A DNA stretch of 64,000 nucleotides. It comes from Mrakia gelida (taxonomy: Eukaryota; Basidiomycota; Tremellomycetes; Cystofilobasidiales; Mrakiaceae). The notes beneath the pieces were generated by a model. It searched no databases and was not told where the DNA came from. It saw only the letters and a list, made by a program, of their open reading frames with translations. Where the stretch lies: assembly GCA_024345305.1 (NCBI GenBank), contig BRON01000012.1, forward strand, positions 434,001-498,000, in the 5' to 3' direction. Position numbers and translations under genes: made by a program. This document shows, one piece after another, positions 8,843 to 20,112 of the stretch (its first letter is position 1; the number at the start of each line of letters is the position of its first letter).

Positions 8843-11800
8843 ATGTCGTACAAGCCCATCCCTCTGGTCGACATGGACTCGTCCCTGATGGATCCCCTTC
8901 CTCGACGAAGGAAGTCCAAATCCTCGAGCTCAACCGACGCTCCCCTCCGCTTCCTTCTCGGCACACTTCTCCTCGTCGGTCTGGGAGTCGCCACCTTCTA
9001 CGCTTGGACTCAAGGTCTCCCCATCTTCAAGAGGCTCTCAAAATCCTACAACCCTCACTCGGCTATACACGCTGCGGGCGACGGAGCTTTGGGAGAGAAC
9101 GAGGTCGTCCATTCGCTGTTCGGACCTTCGAAGGAGGGAGGAATCGACCGCTTTGACCTCGTGGCCAGCATCTTCGTGATGGATCGTGGATGGAGGAGCT
9201 ACGACGAACCGGTCCCTAGCCTTGGGAACGACACCGAGGCTCTCAACTCTACCGAGACGGACAGCAGCGACACTCCCAGGATCAGCATGTCTGGAGGCTA
9301 CTCGTCGTATGGAGGGTCGGTTTCCATCCATGCGTCTGGACTACCCTTCCAAAGGGAGCCCGAGTGGGAGAGGATTTGGAGTGAGGTGGTGATCAAGGAT
9401 TTGGATGTTCGGACTGGGTCGAGGAAGGTCGTAGTGAAGCCAGTTCTGCCTGGTCGAGTCGTGTGAGTCCATCTTCTCCCTCGAGCTCGCGCGGGTGACT
9501 CCCCTTCTCCCTCCTTCCGCGAGCTCATTTCCCTCTTCTCCCTTCGTATGCAGCACCGCCATTCAAAACACACCCTACGGCTTCGAGATGCAGGCTAGCT
9601 TCCACTTCCAGCCCTCCTCCTCGATTTCCTCGTTCGAATTCGTCGCTCTCAACTCAACGAACTTCCTCTCAGCTCTCAACACCTCCAGGACTCACTACTT
9701 CGGTCCAGATCGAGGAGAGAGGATGCCTCTCCCTTACCCAGCAGTCGGAAAGTGAGTTCTCTCTCTCTTGGTCCTGCTTCTGGGCCTGTTTGAATGAACC
9801 CTCGCTGATTTCTCGTCGCTTTTCGTCCAGAACCGCCTCCGAACAAGCGAAAGAGTCGACTCCCTGGCAAAGCAGGCTCGGAGGCAGCCGTCCCATCAAC
9901 CTCCTCGAGCAGATACACACCAACTTCCGAGGAGATCGTCGTCCCAAGCCGGAGCCAGAGGACGATTCCGAGATCGAGGAGGACGACGGATCGTCCGTGA
10001 ACGAGTTCAGGTCGTACGACATGAGCGAAGGACGCAAGAGCTCGATTGTAACGAGGTCGGCAGTCACTCTCGTTTCGGACTTCCCTACCTACGACTTGGT
10101 CTCTTTCAAGAAGAAGATGAACTCGCTCAAGAACAGGGAGGTGAGTGCCTTCTTTCTCCCGCTCGCTTTCATCGCGACTCACTCTTCACGACGCACGACG
10201 CTGACCTTCGCGTTCTTCTGCTTTCTCCTTCTCAGGCTCGATGCAGACGAGGAATGAGCGACTACCACGCTTGCCAGAGGACCTTCACTCGGAATGGCCA
10301 CTTCGAGAACCTCATCGAGATGGGATCGCTCGAGGATCTGGCGGAGCTGGACGCGAAGGCGGCGAGGGAGTCGAGCGAGGAGAACGACGACGAAGAGGAG
10401 GCTGCTATCGAGGAGGTTCCGGAGAAGGAGGCGAAGGGATGGAGATACGCTCCTTTCGTCTCTGCGAACTATGGGTCCGCGGGAGTCAAGGACGTCGTTG
10501 ATATCCCCAAAAAGGTCAACAAGACGGACGTGGACGAGGACGAGAAAGGTGAGTTTGGTTCTCCCCTCTTCGCGCGTTGCTCCTCACACTCTACTTGAGA
10601 TCATCGAGCTGACCGCTCAAACCCTCTTCGTATTCTCTAGCTATCGAGGTACCCGATTTCCCCTTTGATTGGCACATTTCTTACGCGTCGATTTCTCCGC
10701 TCAAGCTCTCCCTCGTTCGTCTTCTCCTCTCGATCTCCCTGTGGTCTCCTCTTTGAGCCGGTGCTGATCTTCTTCCCTTTCCTCGCAGGCTTCCGAGTAT
10801 CTTCGAGACGGAAGGAGGTACGCAGGCATGCGGTTCATGGACTCCGACTCGATCAACGAACTCGCTCACTCCTCCGCGTCGAGTCAAGACAAGTCGGAGA
10901 TCCTGAGTACGTCCCTCTTCTCTCCCTCTCCTCGAGAGAAGCGAGCCTCATCGGCCAGCTGACCCTCAACCTTCTCCTTCTTCTCGCAGACGCCGTCCTC
11001 GGACATCCCTACGACGAGAACTCTCGACCCATCCTTCGATACTCCCTCCGTCAACTCTCGAACGTCTTCTTCTACACCTCCATCGTCCTCTCGGGTCACT
11101 ACTGGTTCACTCGCTCCTACTCGACTGGAATCGCGATCTCAGCCTACGCCATCGACACCCTCGTTCGAGTCGTCCTCTTCTTCATCTCGGCCGCGTTCAG
11201 GAGGGGTCAACGAATCGACTTCGCCCTCGCTCCTCTCGTCCTTGTCGCGGCTTCGCTCGTCTGGACCCTCGCTGGGAAGTTGGAGTGGAGCTGGGGAGGA
11301 TGGATCCCTATCAGTGTGACGAGGAGGAAGTCGACTCACGCCGAGAGGACGAGCTCGAGGTTGGATTTCAAGTTCGGTTGGAGTCAACGAGCACTCGTGA
11401 GTTGTCTCTCTTCCCTCGACGCGTCTCCTCTCCCGTTCGAGCGCTGACCCTGCCTTCTTTCGTTTTACATCCGTGCTAGGCCACCATCCTCGCCTACCTC
11501 ATCTTCCTCTACCTTCCCTCCCTCCCCGACCTCATCGCAGCCTCTCCTCCCGTCCACCCATCCCTCACCCCCGCCTCCCTGTCCTATATCCACGATCTCG
11601 CCTCTACCTCCCTCACCCGCTTCATCATCCCAACCTACCACACCTCTCGCTTCATCGTCTTCCTCGCTCAAGCCCTCCTCAACCACCGCTCCAAGACGTT
11701 CGGAGGAAGCTACAAGATCGTCGCGTTCCTCGAGTTCGGGACGGAGGTCCTCGCGTCGCTTCCGATCGTTCTGTCGTCGAGATGGGGGAGATGGGAGTTG

Positions 11801-11911
11801 ATGGATCCGTGGAAGGTTACAAATCTGATTGAGGTGGTGATGAGAGGGGTGCTGGTCTGGCAGGCGTGGAACTTTGTGAAGGTGAAGCAGGAGGAGGAGG
11901 AAGAGGAGTGA
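8843..11911 (+). CDS. Multi-pass membrane protein of unknown function, paralogue 1
   Basis: Eight exons (8843-9462, 9554-9751, 9831-10140, 10236-10548, 10641-10714, 10789-10906, 10990-11396, 11480-11911) sum to 2472 nt, 823 aa. I do not recognise the family. Order of parts: short basic cytosolic N-terminus (PRRRKSKSS), one TM helix near residues 35-55, a long probably lumenal region with a Glu/Asp-rich insert and a conserved Cys pair near 379-391, then a C-terminal membrane domain from about residue 565 with four or more hydrophobic segments (VFFYTSIVLSG, LAPLVLVAASLVWTLAG, ILAYLIFLYLP, EVLASLPIVLSS). It ends in a Glu-rich tail. Intron 5 begins with the unusual donor GTTCGT, matched in paralogue 2 at the same place. 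The start ATG and MDSSLMDPLP are shared with paralogue 2. Nothing indicates its transport or enzymatic role. Confidence 0.85.
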
Positions 11912-12152
11912 AGAAGCGGACGGACGGACGTAGAATAGATCGTTAGCTTGTAGATTACCCAGAAATCATTGGCAAACCATTTTCCTCTATCTTTGATGGG
12001 AAGTAGGTCGATCACGGAACCCCTCGCACTCGATCCATCCCCTCGTCGACGCGTGTCGGCTCGTCAGGTCTCCTTTCTTCTCTCTCGCTCTCTCCTTTCT
12101 TTCCACCTCTCAACTCGACCATCTCCTTCGTATGCAAACAAATATCGATCCA

Positions 12153-13903
12153 CTACAGAGCATCCACGCCCTTCCTCAGCTCCGCAATCTCCTCCAACGC
12201 CGTCCCACAGCACCCTCCGATGATTGACCTCTTCGCCCACGCCTGCTCGTCGGCTCCCTTCGTGATAGCGATGAGCTGATCCACCCATTGCTTGGCAGTC
12301 AGACGCTCGGAGTCGGGGAAGTTGTGCCTGCGCAAACGAGAAAGAGAGAGAGCGCGGAGGTCAGTAAGAGGGAAAAAGCAAGACGCGACGAGCGACGACG
12401 AAGGTGAAGAGACGAGAGGGAAAGGTGTAGAGGGAGAGCGATATATGAAGACCCACCAGTAGTCGGAAGAGTCCAAGAAGCGCACGTTGTGATTCGGGTA
12501 GAGGACGAGGGAAGGAGGACCAGTCGGGAGGGGAGCGAGAGGCGACAGGTAAGAGATCAACACGGCGAGGGAGGTAAGGTCGGTGCAGTTGAGGGCGACT
12601 CTGATGAGATAGAGCGTGAACGAAATGATCAGCTCAGATCTCTAAGACATCTCGTCTCGCGGAGGAACCCAGAGAGAGCGGACTCGAAACGTGTAAACTC
12701 ACCCGAACGGTCGTCGCAGCTCTTCGCCTCCCTCGACCTTCCCCTCCTCCCAGAACGCCTTCCTTCCCACCCCACCCAGTCCTCCCTCCCCTTTATCAGC
12801 CCAGTTACCGCTCGGGCACGCGACCCCAATCCAGAATGGGATGTCCTTCGAAGGTCCGTCGAGAAGGGAGACGGCTCGTCGGATGGCGGTGATCTCGATG
12901 GCCAGAGGGATGGTTTCGAAAGCGATGAAGTCGATGGAGGAGAGGAGCGGTCCAAAGACTTGAAGTCGAGAGAGATGGAAGTTGGTGAGGAAAGAGGTGT
13001 CGCAGGAAGAGGGGAAGAGACCTGTTGAGAGGCGTCGAGAAAGAGGTGAGCTCGAATTTTCGATAGACTCGAGTCGAACGAGGTTCGGGGACATGAAAAC
13101 TGAGCAAAACGAGAGCTGAACGTACCGTTGTACTCCTCTCCACCACAGAGCATAGCTCCGTAACTTCCCAAGCTCAGACCAACGACGGGAACAGGTCGAC
13201 CTGAGCTCTTGAACGCCGACGTCTCTATGTAATCGTCTCGAGCCTTGACTGCGAGCTCGATGGCGAGACGCATGAAGGTCTCAGCCTGCTCTGAGGTGTA
13301 GCCGAGGGATAAGAAGCCGTCGACGGAGGATTGGTACGTCTGAGGGAGCGAAGCGAAACAGGGACGAAGGGAGGGGAGGGGAAGAGGTGAGCTCGACTTC
13401 GGCGCTCCTTTGGCCAGCAACGAGAGGACGGACGGACGTACTCCAGTAAGAATTATGTCTGAGCCGCATTCGAGGAAAGCTTTGTGAGCTTGGTATATGA
13501 CATCTGGGTCCTCTGCGAGCAGGCGAGATCCCCAAACAGCTCCTGAGCAGTCCTTGTGAAACGTCTGAGCAAGAACGAGGGAGGAGGAGAGATGTCAGCT
13601 CTTGAGCTCGTCGTTCGCTGGCAAGAGCTCGAGGGCGTGATAACGTGGACGAACATCTCGAAGAGTGGTACCTAGACAGCGTCGAGAGGAAGAAGGGACG
13701 CAGAACATGAGTTTCTTGGGCTCTGAAGAAGTCAAGGAAGATGCGTAGCTCACCGAGACCTCCGTCCTGAACGATCTATTGAAGGAAGGGAACGAGTCAG
13801 CTCCTGGCTCCTTCGAAGGCTAAATCTGTGAAATCGAGCTTACTGGCTTGGTTGTTGGCTGAGAGAGCAGAGTCTGAAGGCGAGAAGAGGAAGGAGAAGG
13901 CAT
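12153..13903 (-). CDS. Homocysteine S-methyltransferase
   Basis: Transfers a methyl group from S-methylmethionine or S-adenosylmethionine to homocysteine, making methionine (Mht1/Sam4/MmuM family, cytosolic, Zn-dependent). Eight exons (13903-13844, 13775-13754, 13671-13655, 13564-13442, 13339-13126, 13021-12703, 12600-12457, 12327-12153) give 357 aa, near the family norm of ~325. Visible motifs: IVQDGGLGTTL at the N-terminus, IILTGTYQSSVDGF, VVGLSLGSYGAMLCGGEEYNG, IDFIAFETIP, the first zinc ligand in GVALNCTDL, and the second pair in IIGGCCGT near the C-terminus. The 17-nt and 22-nt exons 3 and 2 are tiny. Intron 3 starts with GTTCGT. All phases agree. The first zinc-ligand motif has two residues (AL) inserted relative to the usual GVNC. 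Confidence 0.93.
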
Positions 13904-14388
13904 GCTGGTCGATTGATGGAAGGGAGCAAGGGAAGGACCAAAAAACGGTGAGCTCGAATCGATTTCCGAATCACACCTTCTCGACCCTTTGCCGCTCGCC
14001 TTGACGACAACAGCGTCGCTCTGGGCGAAAGTTGATGATTGTTTACGTCGAGCGATGTAGTTGCTTGCGCCGTAAGAGGAAGAACGAACTTCGAGGGCGA
14101 AGCTTGAAGCAGGAAGAGGCTTCATCGACGGCCGACTCCGAGCGAGGGCTGCTGCCTTCGTTCTCATTGCTCAATCAATGCTTTCCCCAGACGAATTTCC
14201 GCTGGATGGGAGGGAAGAACCGCCTCATCCGAAATCGAGGCTCCCAGTACGGCTCCTGAATCGAGCCATGAGATCAAACAAAACGAAACCCGCTCGTCCT
14301 CGACTCGACGCGTCGAGCGCTCCCCTCTGCTCTCCCTCCCCCTTCACCTCACGCCGCCCTTCCGAAGGACAAGATAAACGAGCAGGCT
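13904..14388. other. Intergenic region
   Basis: Upstream region of the methyltransferase (which starts at 13903) and 3' region of the MYND gene, both on the minus strand. It holds one GACGCGTC palindrome near 14306. I see no further gene. Confidence 0.5.
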
Positions 14389-15934
14389 CTACTCCACGGG
14401 TTCCAACATCATCGGCGAGCCCGCCGGACCAAGCGTAGGATCCAGGTATCGTTCTCTCCTGGCGAGTCGGTCGATGAAGCTCTGTTTCCAGTTCAAGTCG
14501 GGAACGAGTCGATCCAGACCTTCGTCCATGAAGGTCATGGGGTCTGTGAGGATCTGGGCTTCCTGTCTGTATGCGAGAAGGAGGAAGAGCAGGAAGAAGG
14601 GAGAGAGGAGTCAGTTCGCGCGACTGGTTCGACGGATCCAAAGAACGCGACGACTCGACTCGGTTTGGATCGATCCAGAGTGAGAGGATTGAGAGAGGGA
14701 AGAGAGGAGAGGTACGAACAGTCCACATCTTGTGAGAGCGATGACGGTCCGATCAGTTCGTTGGCTGAGAGGTTCCAACTTGACTTCGTCGAGCATGGCT
14801 TGGGCGTTCAGTCCAGGCAGCTGCGAGAGAGAGGTAGACGAGGAGAGGGGGGTCAGCGACGACTATCGTGAGTCGGAAGAGACGCTCGAGGTCTCGGCAC
14901 ATGGGGAGGGAACAGAAGCAGCAGGGAGAAGGAGGCACAAACTGGTTCGCGACGTCGAAGGGCAAAGGAGCCATGTCCATGATCGTGAACTTCGACTCCA
15001 TGGGAGCTGCGTCTCCCTTGTAATCGACGAGAACGTAGAAGAGGAGAGTATTCTGCAACAGGGAAAGGTCGAAATCAGGGTTTGTCAGGTTCGAGTGGGT
15101 AAGAAGAGGGAAGGGAAGAGTACATAGACGACGAACGCAAGCTTTCTCTCGTGTCGACGGGTTGTAGAGCTTGAGGGCTTGCTGGCAGGCTTCCTTCAAA
15201 TTGAACTGGTAGTGTCCACACCACTGTGCGAGGTCTAAGAGAAGAAGTATATAGTCATGTCAGCTAGTCAGGCAAATATGTAGTCATGTCGCTAGAGGGA
15301 ACGGCGAGAGCGTCGAGACGTCGAACGAGCTCATCCCTCCTTCAAGTGTCTTTCGTCCCTTCCGCACGACTCGACCTAGAGGAACGAAGACTCACCAGCG
15401 GGATCAGGAGCACTCTTACCCGGGTTGGCTGCTCGCTTAGCTCTGAGGATCTGAGTGTTCTTGCAGGTCTGCTTGTGGGCTGGCGAGTCGAGAAGTTGAC
15501 ACTCCTACTCCTCTCGCACACGACGAGAAGGATGGTCAGTTCGGTAGTCTACCTTCGATTCCAGGAGTCGGTAAGCTGGTGAAGGAGGGAGCTGGTCTTC
15601 ACCTGAGAGCAGTAACGACAGAGCCCGCAACCTGGAGACGACGTAGAAGGAATGGGTGAGCTCGAGAGAACGGGAGGAGGGAGTTGAACGAAGGAGGACG
15701 CCGACGAAGGGAGGGAGTTCGGGACTCACCCGAGCAGTCTCTGAGAGTACGGAAGGGAGGTTTGGGAACTCCAGAGCAGGTAGAGTATCCGGGAGCGAGA
15801 ACGGTCGTGATCCTGAGAGTGAGAGGAGCAGGGAGGGACGGGCGAGAGGAAGTCGTGGGTGAAGGAGAAATCGGTGAGCTCGTTCGAACTTCGTTCGGGC
15901 GAAGGGGACGTCTCGCCTGCGCTGAAAGCACCAT
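14389..15934 (-). CDS. MYND zinc-finger protein
   Basis: Seven exons (15934-15730, 15631-15603, 15504-15396, 15234-15137, 15052-14939, 14820-14720, 14566-14389) sum to 834 nt, 277 aa. The MYND finger appears only after splicing: CSGCGLCRYCSQ then ECQLLDSPAHKQTC, i.e. C-x2-C...C-x2-C...C....H-x3-C, residues ~67-95. The rest is a helical region (LAQWCGHYQF, NTLLFYVLVDYKGD, TDPMTFMDEGLDRLV) with no second recognisable domain. MYND fingers bind proline-rich peptides in partners, so a protein-interaction role is expected. Two introns use the GTTCGT donor. The donor chosen for exon 5 (GTGCCT at 14938) is the least certain joint. It was preferred because it keeps phase 0. It shares a 212-bp divergent promoter with the F-box-like gene. 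Confidence 0.8.
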
Positions 15935-16146
15935 TTTTTCAGAGTGGAGACGTAAAAGTCAGAACAGGTAAAAGGAAAATCTTTGAGCAGGCCGAGATGT
16001 ATAGCAAAGAATCCGCGTCGTCGTCAAGGACGAGACTGACCAAGGCTCCCTCCCCGTCGAGCTCAGCTTTCGAACTTCCCTTCTTTCGTCTCTTCTGACT
16101 CCCACACCGACCTTCTCTTCAACTTTCTCTTCTCCCCTCTATCGCC
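15935..16146. promoter_or_regulatory. Divergent promoter MYND gene / F-box-like gene
   Basis: 212 bp between opposite ATGs at 15934 (-) and 16147 (+). Pyrimidine-rich on the + side (ttctcttctcccctctatcgcc) just before the F-box-like start. No clear TATA box. Shared control is inferred only from the spacing. Confidence 0.4.
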
Positions 16147-17186
16147 ATGTCAGACTCATCTCTTCTCTCCACCTTCCCCATCGAGATTATCCACGAAATC
16201 ATCCGGAGCTCGGACGTCTTCACGCTCGCCAGATGGTGCCTCATCTCTCGAGCCTTCCTCGCCTTCGCTGGACCTCTCCTTCACGAGACCGTCACTCTCT
16301 CCAGACCTCAGGATTTGGTTCCATTCCTCGAGAGACTCGTACGTCGCTCCTTCCTTGATCTACAGCTCTTGTTTTGGGACGAGGATCTGACGTCCTCTTT
16401 TGGGATGCAGAGACGAAACGCTCGAGCTCAACCTTCGACGGACTCCTCCTCGCTCCCCTTCCCCTTCCTCGCCTCCCTCAAACGACTCGAGAGCCTCGAA
16501 CTCCCTCACCTCGACGATGACGACCTGGAGGTCTTCTTGTCGCTCACCTGGAGGGGAGAGGTCTTCACGAACGGCGTGGAGTTGGCTCTCAGCTGGGCGA
16601 ACCAGGATCCTGACCTGATGAGGGAGTTGTGGGTTCCGAGGTTCCTTCTGTACCTTCGACCCATCAGGTACGAAGAAGTAGGCAGAGATAACGCGGAGGA
16701 ACCCATCTGTGAGCTCCTTTTGAGCTTCCGAGCCTCTCATGTGATCTGTTCTTACCTGACGCGTCGTTCGTCCGAACAGACCTCGCCGGCGAACTCCTCT
16801 CCCTCTACATCAAACACGTCGGGCTCCTCCTCGATCCCCTCGACTCAACGAGCGACAACAGCGTTCTTCTCAACAGACTCTACACCTGCATGGCGAATTT
16901 CGCTTCCGGTCAGGTCCGACGGGACGAGATCGCATTGGAGTTCGCGACGATGGACCTCGCTCTCTCTCATCCGTCGTTGTCGACTCCTCATCGGGAGGAC
17001 TTGGTCAGAGAGATCAAGGAGACTGCGAGCTGGGTGATGTCTCAGTCTGTTCTTAGAGATCACGCTGGGGAGTGGGACTCGTTGGAGCTGTTGGCAAAAG
17101 GCGGACCTGGCGGTGAAGAGGTTGGAAGGCGAGTCGCGATCCTTTTATTTCTTCTCTCGTTCTCTCCGGTGGTTTACCACCAGTAG
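16147..17186 (+). CDS. F-box-like protein, family member 1
   Basis: Three exons (16147-16338, 16411-16708, 16780-17186) give 298 aa. The N-terminal 45 residues fit an F-box: FPIEIIHEIIRS, WCLISRAFLAFAG and PLLHETVTL, matching the LP.EI...I......L.....VCR.W pattern. Exon 1 ends after FLERL with donor GTACGT. The same joint is present in the three sister genes in this window. The second exon carries the family block RLESLELPHL...VELALSWANQD...LWVPRFLLYLRP..YEE. F-box proteins usually bring substrates to SCF ubiquitin ligases, but here the domain call rests on pattern only. The C-terminal end is uncertain because the last 15 codons are hydrophobic and could be read-through of a missed intron near 17125. 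Confidence 0.68.
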
Positions 17187-17887
17187 AATGAACAACAACT
17201 CACACGATTGGGGTTTCCGGTTCGTTCTACCTCCAGGAATAAAGAAGTTCACCAGCGCTCTGCTGCAGGAGAACGCCCGTGTTGTGAATCGCTTCGGTCA
17301 GTCGATCCTCCTTTTGTGTCGTGGTCTCGCCTCGCTTTCATATTTCGCGGCTGACCCGTTTGTTGCATCAACCGTCTGCTTCCTCAGCTGTTGAATCAGG
17401 ACAAACGATTGTCGCTGTCCTCACGGACGTTTGCAAGCTTCGCATCGTCGACCAGGAAGAGGATCGGTAGTCGAGAGTTTGAGAGGTCGACGCGTTCCGT
17501 TTCTTCGCTAAAAAGCTCGTCTTCGAATGATAGGATTTCAGTAGACGAATGGATTTGGTAGAAGACGGCTCATTCTGGACCACCCTTCTTTGAGAGAAGA
17601 AAGCGAAGTGAACTCATCGACTCGACTCGACGCGTCTCGACGTTGTCAGTCAAAAGAGCGCGCTGATAGGAGATTCGGTCGAGGAACCCAACCCCAAGCA
17701 GAGAGAGAGAGAGAGAATGAACCGTATTCGTATCGTGAGAGGTCTCGTAAGCAAGGCAGCGCGCGTGAGAGAAAAATGAAGAAAAACAACAATGCGAAAG
17801 CAAAGCGATACGATGAGAAACCGAAAACGAACCACAAACAACAGCAAGAAACGATAATGAGAGACACTGGCCAGCCCAGCTAGACTG
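17187..17887. other. Convergent intergenic region between F-box-like genes
   Basis: 700 bp between two converging F-box-like genes. Short open frames on both strands are low-complexity (AG-rich runs near 17690-17720) and lack splice-consistent partners. One GACGCGTC is at about 17629. No supported gene. Confidence 0.5.
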
Positions 17888-19511
17888 CTAGTTACGCTCC
17901 TCCAAGACCTTCCTTCCAAGCTCCGACCTCTTCCCCCCAGCGATGGCACCGAGTCGAGGACCAACCTCCCTCACCTTCCCACCCTTCGAACCTGCTCCTC
18001 CTCCCGCCTCCTTTTCCTTCCATCCTCCTTGACGAGACGAAGTTGAGCTGGCAACAATCGAAGCTGCGATTCCGTCCAGTGATCTCGAGCGAGACTTCAG
18101 GGGCCTCCAGGTGATGCCGGCGTAGGAGGTGGTGGTGGGTTGATGTCGGACGGGGACGTCGTGGGGAGATGGGTTGAGAGCACGACGGAGAGTGGCTTGT
18201 TTCGATGAGGGTAAAGGGAGACCTAGAGGAGGAGAATCAGGGACCGTCAGTCGTTTGCAACGAGGAGAAGAACACGAATCGAAGAGAAGGTCGAGCGACG
18301 ACGCGTCGCTGGTGATCTGCGGACTCACGAGGAGGAGCAACGGGAAGAGAAGCAGCCTTCAGACGCTGCCATTCCTCTCTCATCAAGCTGTAGCTCTTCT
18401 TGAGGTCTAACACGGAGTACAAGCGAGTGCGGAATCAGCGTTTGGCGAGCTTCGATCTCAACGACGACGACAAGTCGATTCGCTCGCTTCAGACGAAGAG
18501 AACTCGTACTCACCAACGAAGTCGCCCACCTGGAGCCGGACTCTCCTAGCCACCTCAGCGCTCGTCCATCTCTCCACATTACTCCTAATCTCTGACACCA
18601 ACCGCCCCTTCCACACAAATCTCTTTTTCTTGATGAAGTCCGCCTCGAGCGACTCCAGCCTGTCCGAGGTTCCGTACGTCCTGTCGACAGGCTCCATGAT
18701 TTCGACAGCTGCGTCGATTGTTTGCTGACATCTCGAGGCGGAGGAGCAGTTGCTGTAGAGGTCGCTGAGGGCTCGGAGGTCGCTCGCGTTCCTGTACAGG
18801 AAGGCGTGTCGAACGTAGACCTTGAGGACAACACCCGACAAGGCTTCGTCGAAGCAAGAAAGAGAGATAACTATCAGCATCAAGAGCGAAGTGGAGTAGA
18901 ATATGAAAGAAGCGGTCAAGCTACTCACTGAAGGGGAGTCTCGTACCAGTCTCCCTAAATTCTCTGGGTTGGAGGAGGACGAGAAGGGAGGGAACCCAAA
19001 ACTGCTCGAAGCATGCCTTCTTCGTGAATCCGTCCCAGCTGATCCGAAGCACCAGGCTCCTACGGAAAAGGGAAGACTTGCGAATTTGGCCGAAGAGGTG
19101 GAAAGTATCAACCTGAGGAGGGAGCGAGAGGATTTCGAGGTGACGGACGTGGTTGTAAAGGGGGAAGAGGAGGGAGGAGGAGGGAGGAAGAGTCGAGCTT
19201 GAGGTCGCCCGAACCTGTTGTTGAGAAGAGGTAGAGAGATGGGTCAGCTCTCGCTCGTTCTGTTCCAACGACGTAGAGAGAGAGAGAGTACTCGCGTAGC
19301 GATGAAGGAATGGAACGACATGAGCAGGTTTGGTGAGAGAGACGACTTTGAAGAGAAGAGGTCCTGCCATCTTGATGAGACCCTTCTCGACCTGATACCA
19401 GGCGGCGAGCGTAGCTAGTTCGCTCGTGAGGCGGATGGTGAGCTGGATGAGCTCGGCCGGAAATCCAGTCGTGTGGGGAGTAAGGACGAGAGAGGAGGGG
19501 ATGCAACTCAT
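17888..19511 (-). CDS. F-box-like protein, family member 2
   Basis: Five exons (19511-19296, 19214-18929, 18843-18514, 18406-18329, 18222-17888) sum to 1245 nt, 414 aa. The F-box-like N-terminus reads FPAELIQLTIRLTSELATLA then AGPLLFKVVSL and VVPFLHRY, aligning with member 1. The intron after HRY lies at the family's conserved position but must start with GC (GCGAGT at 19295) to keep frame. The middle repeats the family block: LEILSLPPQV...LVLRISWDGF...FWVPSLLVLLQP. The third exon acceptor (AAG at 18844) is weak. The C-terminal 110 residues are Ser/Gly/Lys-rich with no domain. The sequence shares only scattered identity with members 1, 3 and 4, so the family diverges fast. Confidence 0.7.
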
Positions 19512-20112
19512 GGGTAGGAGAAGGAAGGAGGGAAGGGAGGGAGAGTGGAAGGTGGTTGGAGGTCAACAAGCCTCCTCCCTCCTCGCCCCTTCTTTGTCCT
19601 GTTTTCGCAGCTCTTTCGCCGTTCTTTTTGATCCTAAAATCCACATCAGTAGCTCGTACGCATACCCGTATCTATCCTCGTCCACCTCACCAACTTTCTT
19701 TAGTCGAATTCGAGATCTGTGAGCCGTTCTGGCCTTCGACTGGAACCGACTGAAAGCTGAGCTCGACCTTTCCCTCCCCCTCGTCTTTGAGCACTCGTTA
19801 TCCATACTTCTCGTACACTCAAGGCGCTGAATTTTCGTTCCGCGCGAGCTACGACCTCTAGTCTTTGTATACAGGTGTTTATTTTCCTCTCGCACCCTTC
19901 TATGCATGCTCAGCCTCGCTCTCGTTCAGCGCACCTCCCCTCCTCCTCCTCTCTCCCCTCCCTCCGAACCTCCACCCACGCCTCCTCTTCCTCTCTTCCC
20001 TCGGCCTTTTTGACCCTGTAACCTCGAGCAAGACACCACAAACATCCACTCGCCGATACAAAGCTCATCCATGGTCCCTCCAGCACTTTCAAGACAACGA
20101 GACGAGACGAAC
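19512..20112. other. Region where a GH79 C-terminal half would be expected
   Basis: 600 bp between the F-box-like gene and the early stop of the GH79 gene. Frames here read as low-complexity Gly/Arg or Ser/Leu stretches. I find none of the conserved C-terminal GH79 blocks, nor any other gene. Confidence 0.5.

Noticed and set aside
8302..9156. 284-aa open frame over the leader and first exon of paralogue 1
   Set aside because: Wrong frame relative to the conserved MSYKPIPLVDMD protein. The parallel frame in copy 2 is not conserved at protein level.
12489..13028. Plus-strand open frames across the homocysteine methyltransferase
   Set aside because: Shadows of the minus-strand gene, whose zinc ligands and splice phases are unmistakable.
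17590..17883. Plus-strand ORF of 97 aa between the F-box-like genes
   Set aside because: Lys/Glu/Arg-rich low complexity with no splice partner, no family match and no promoter context.
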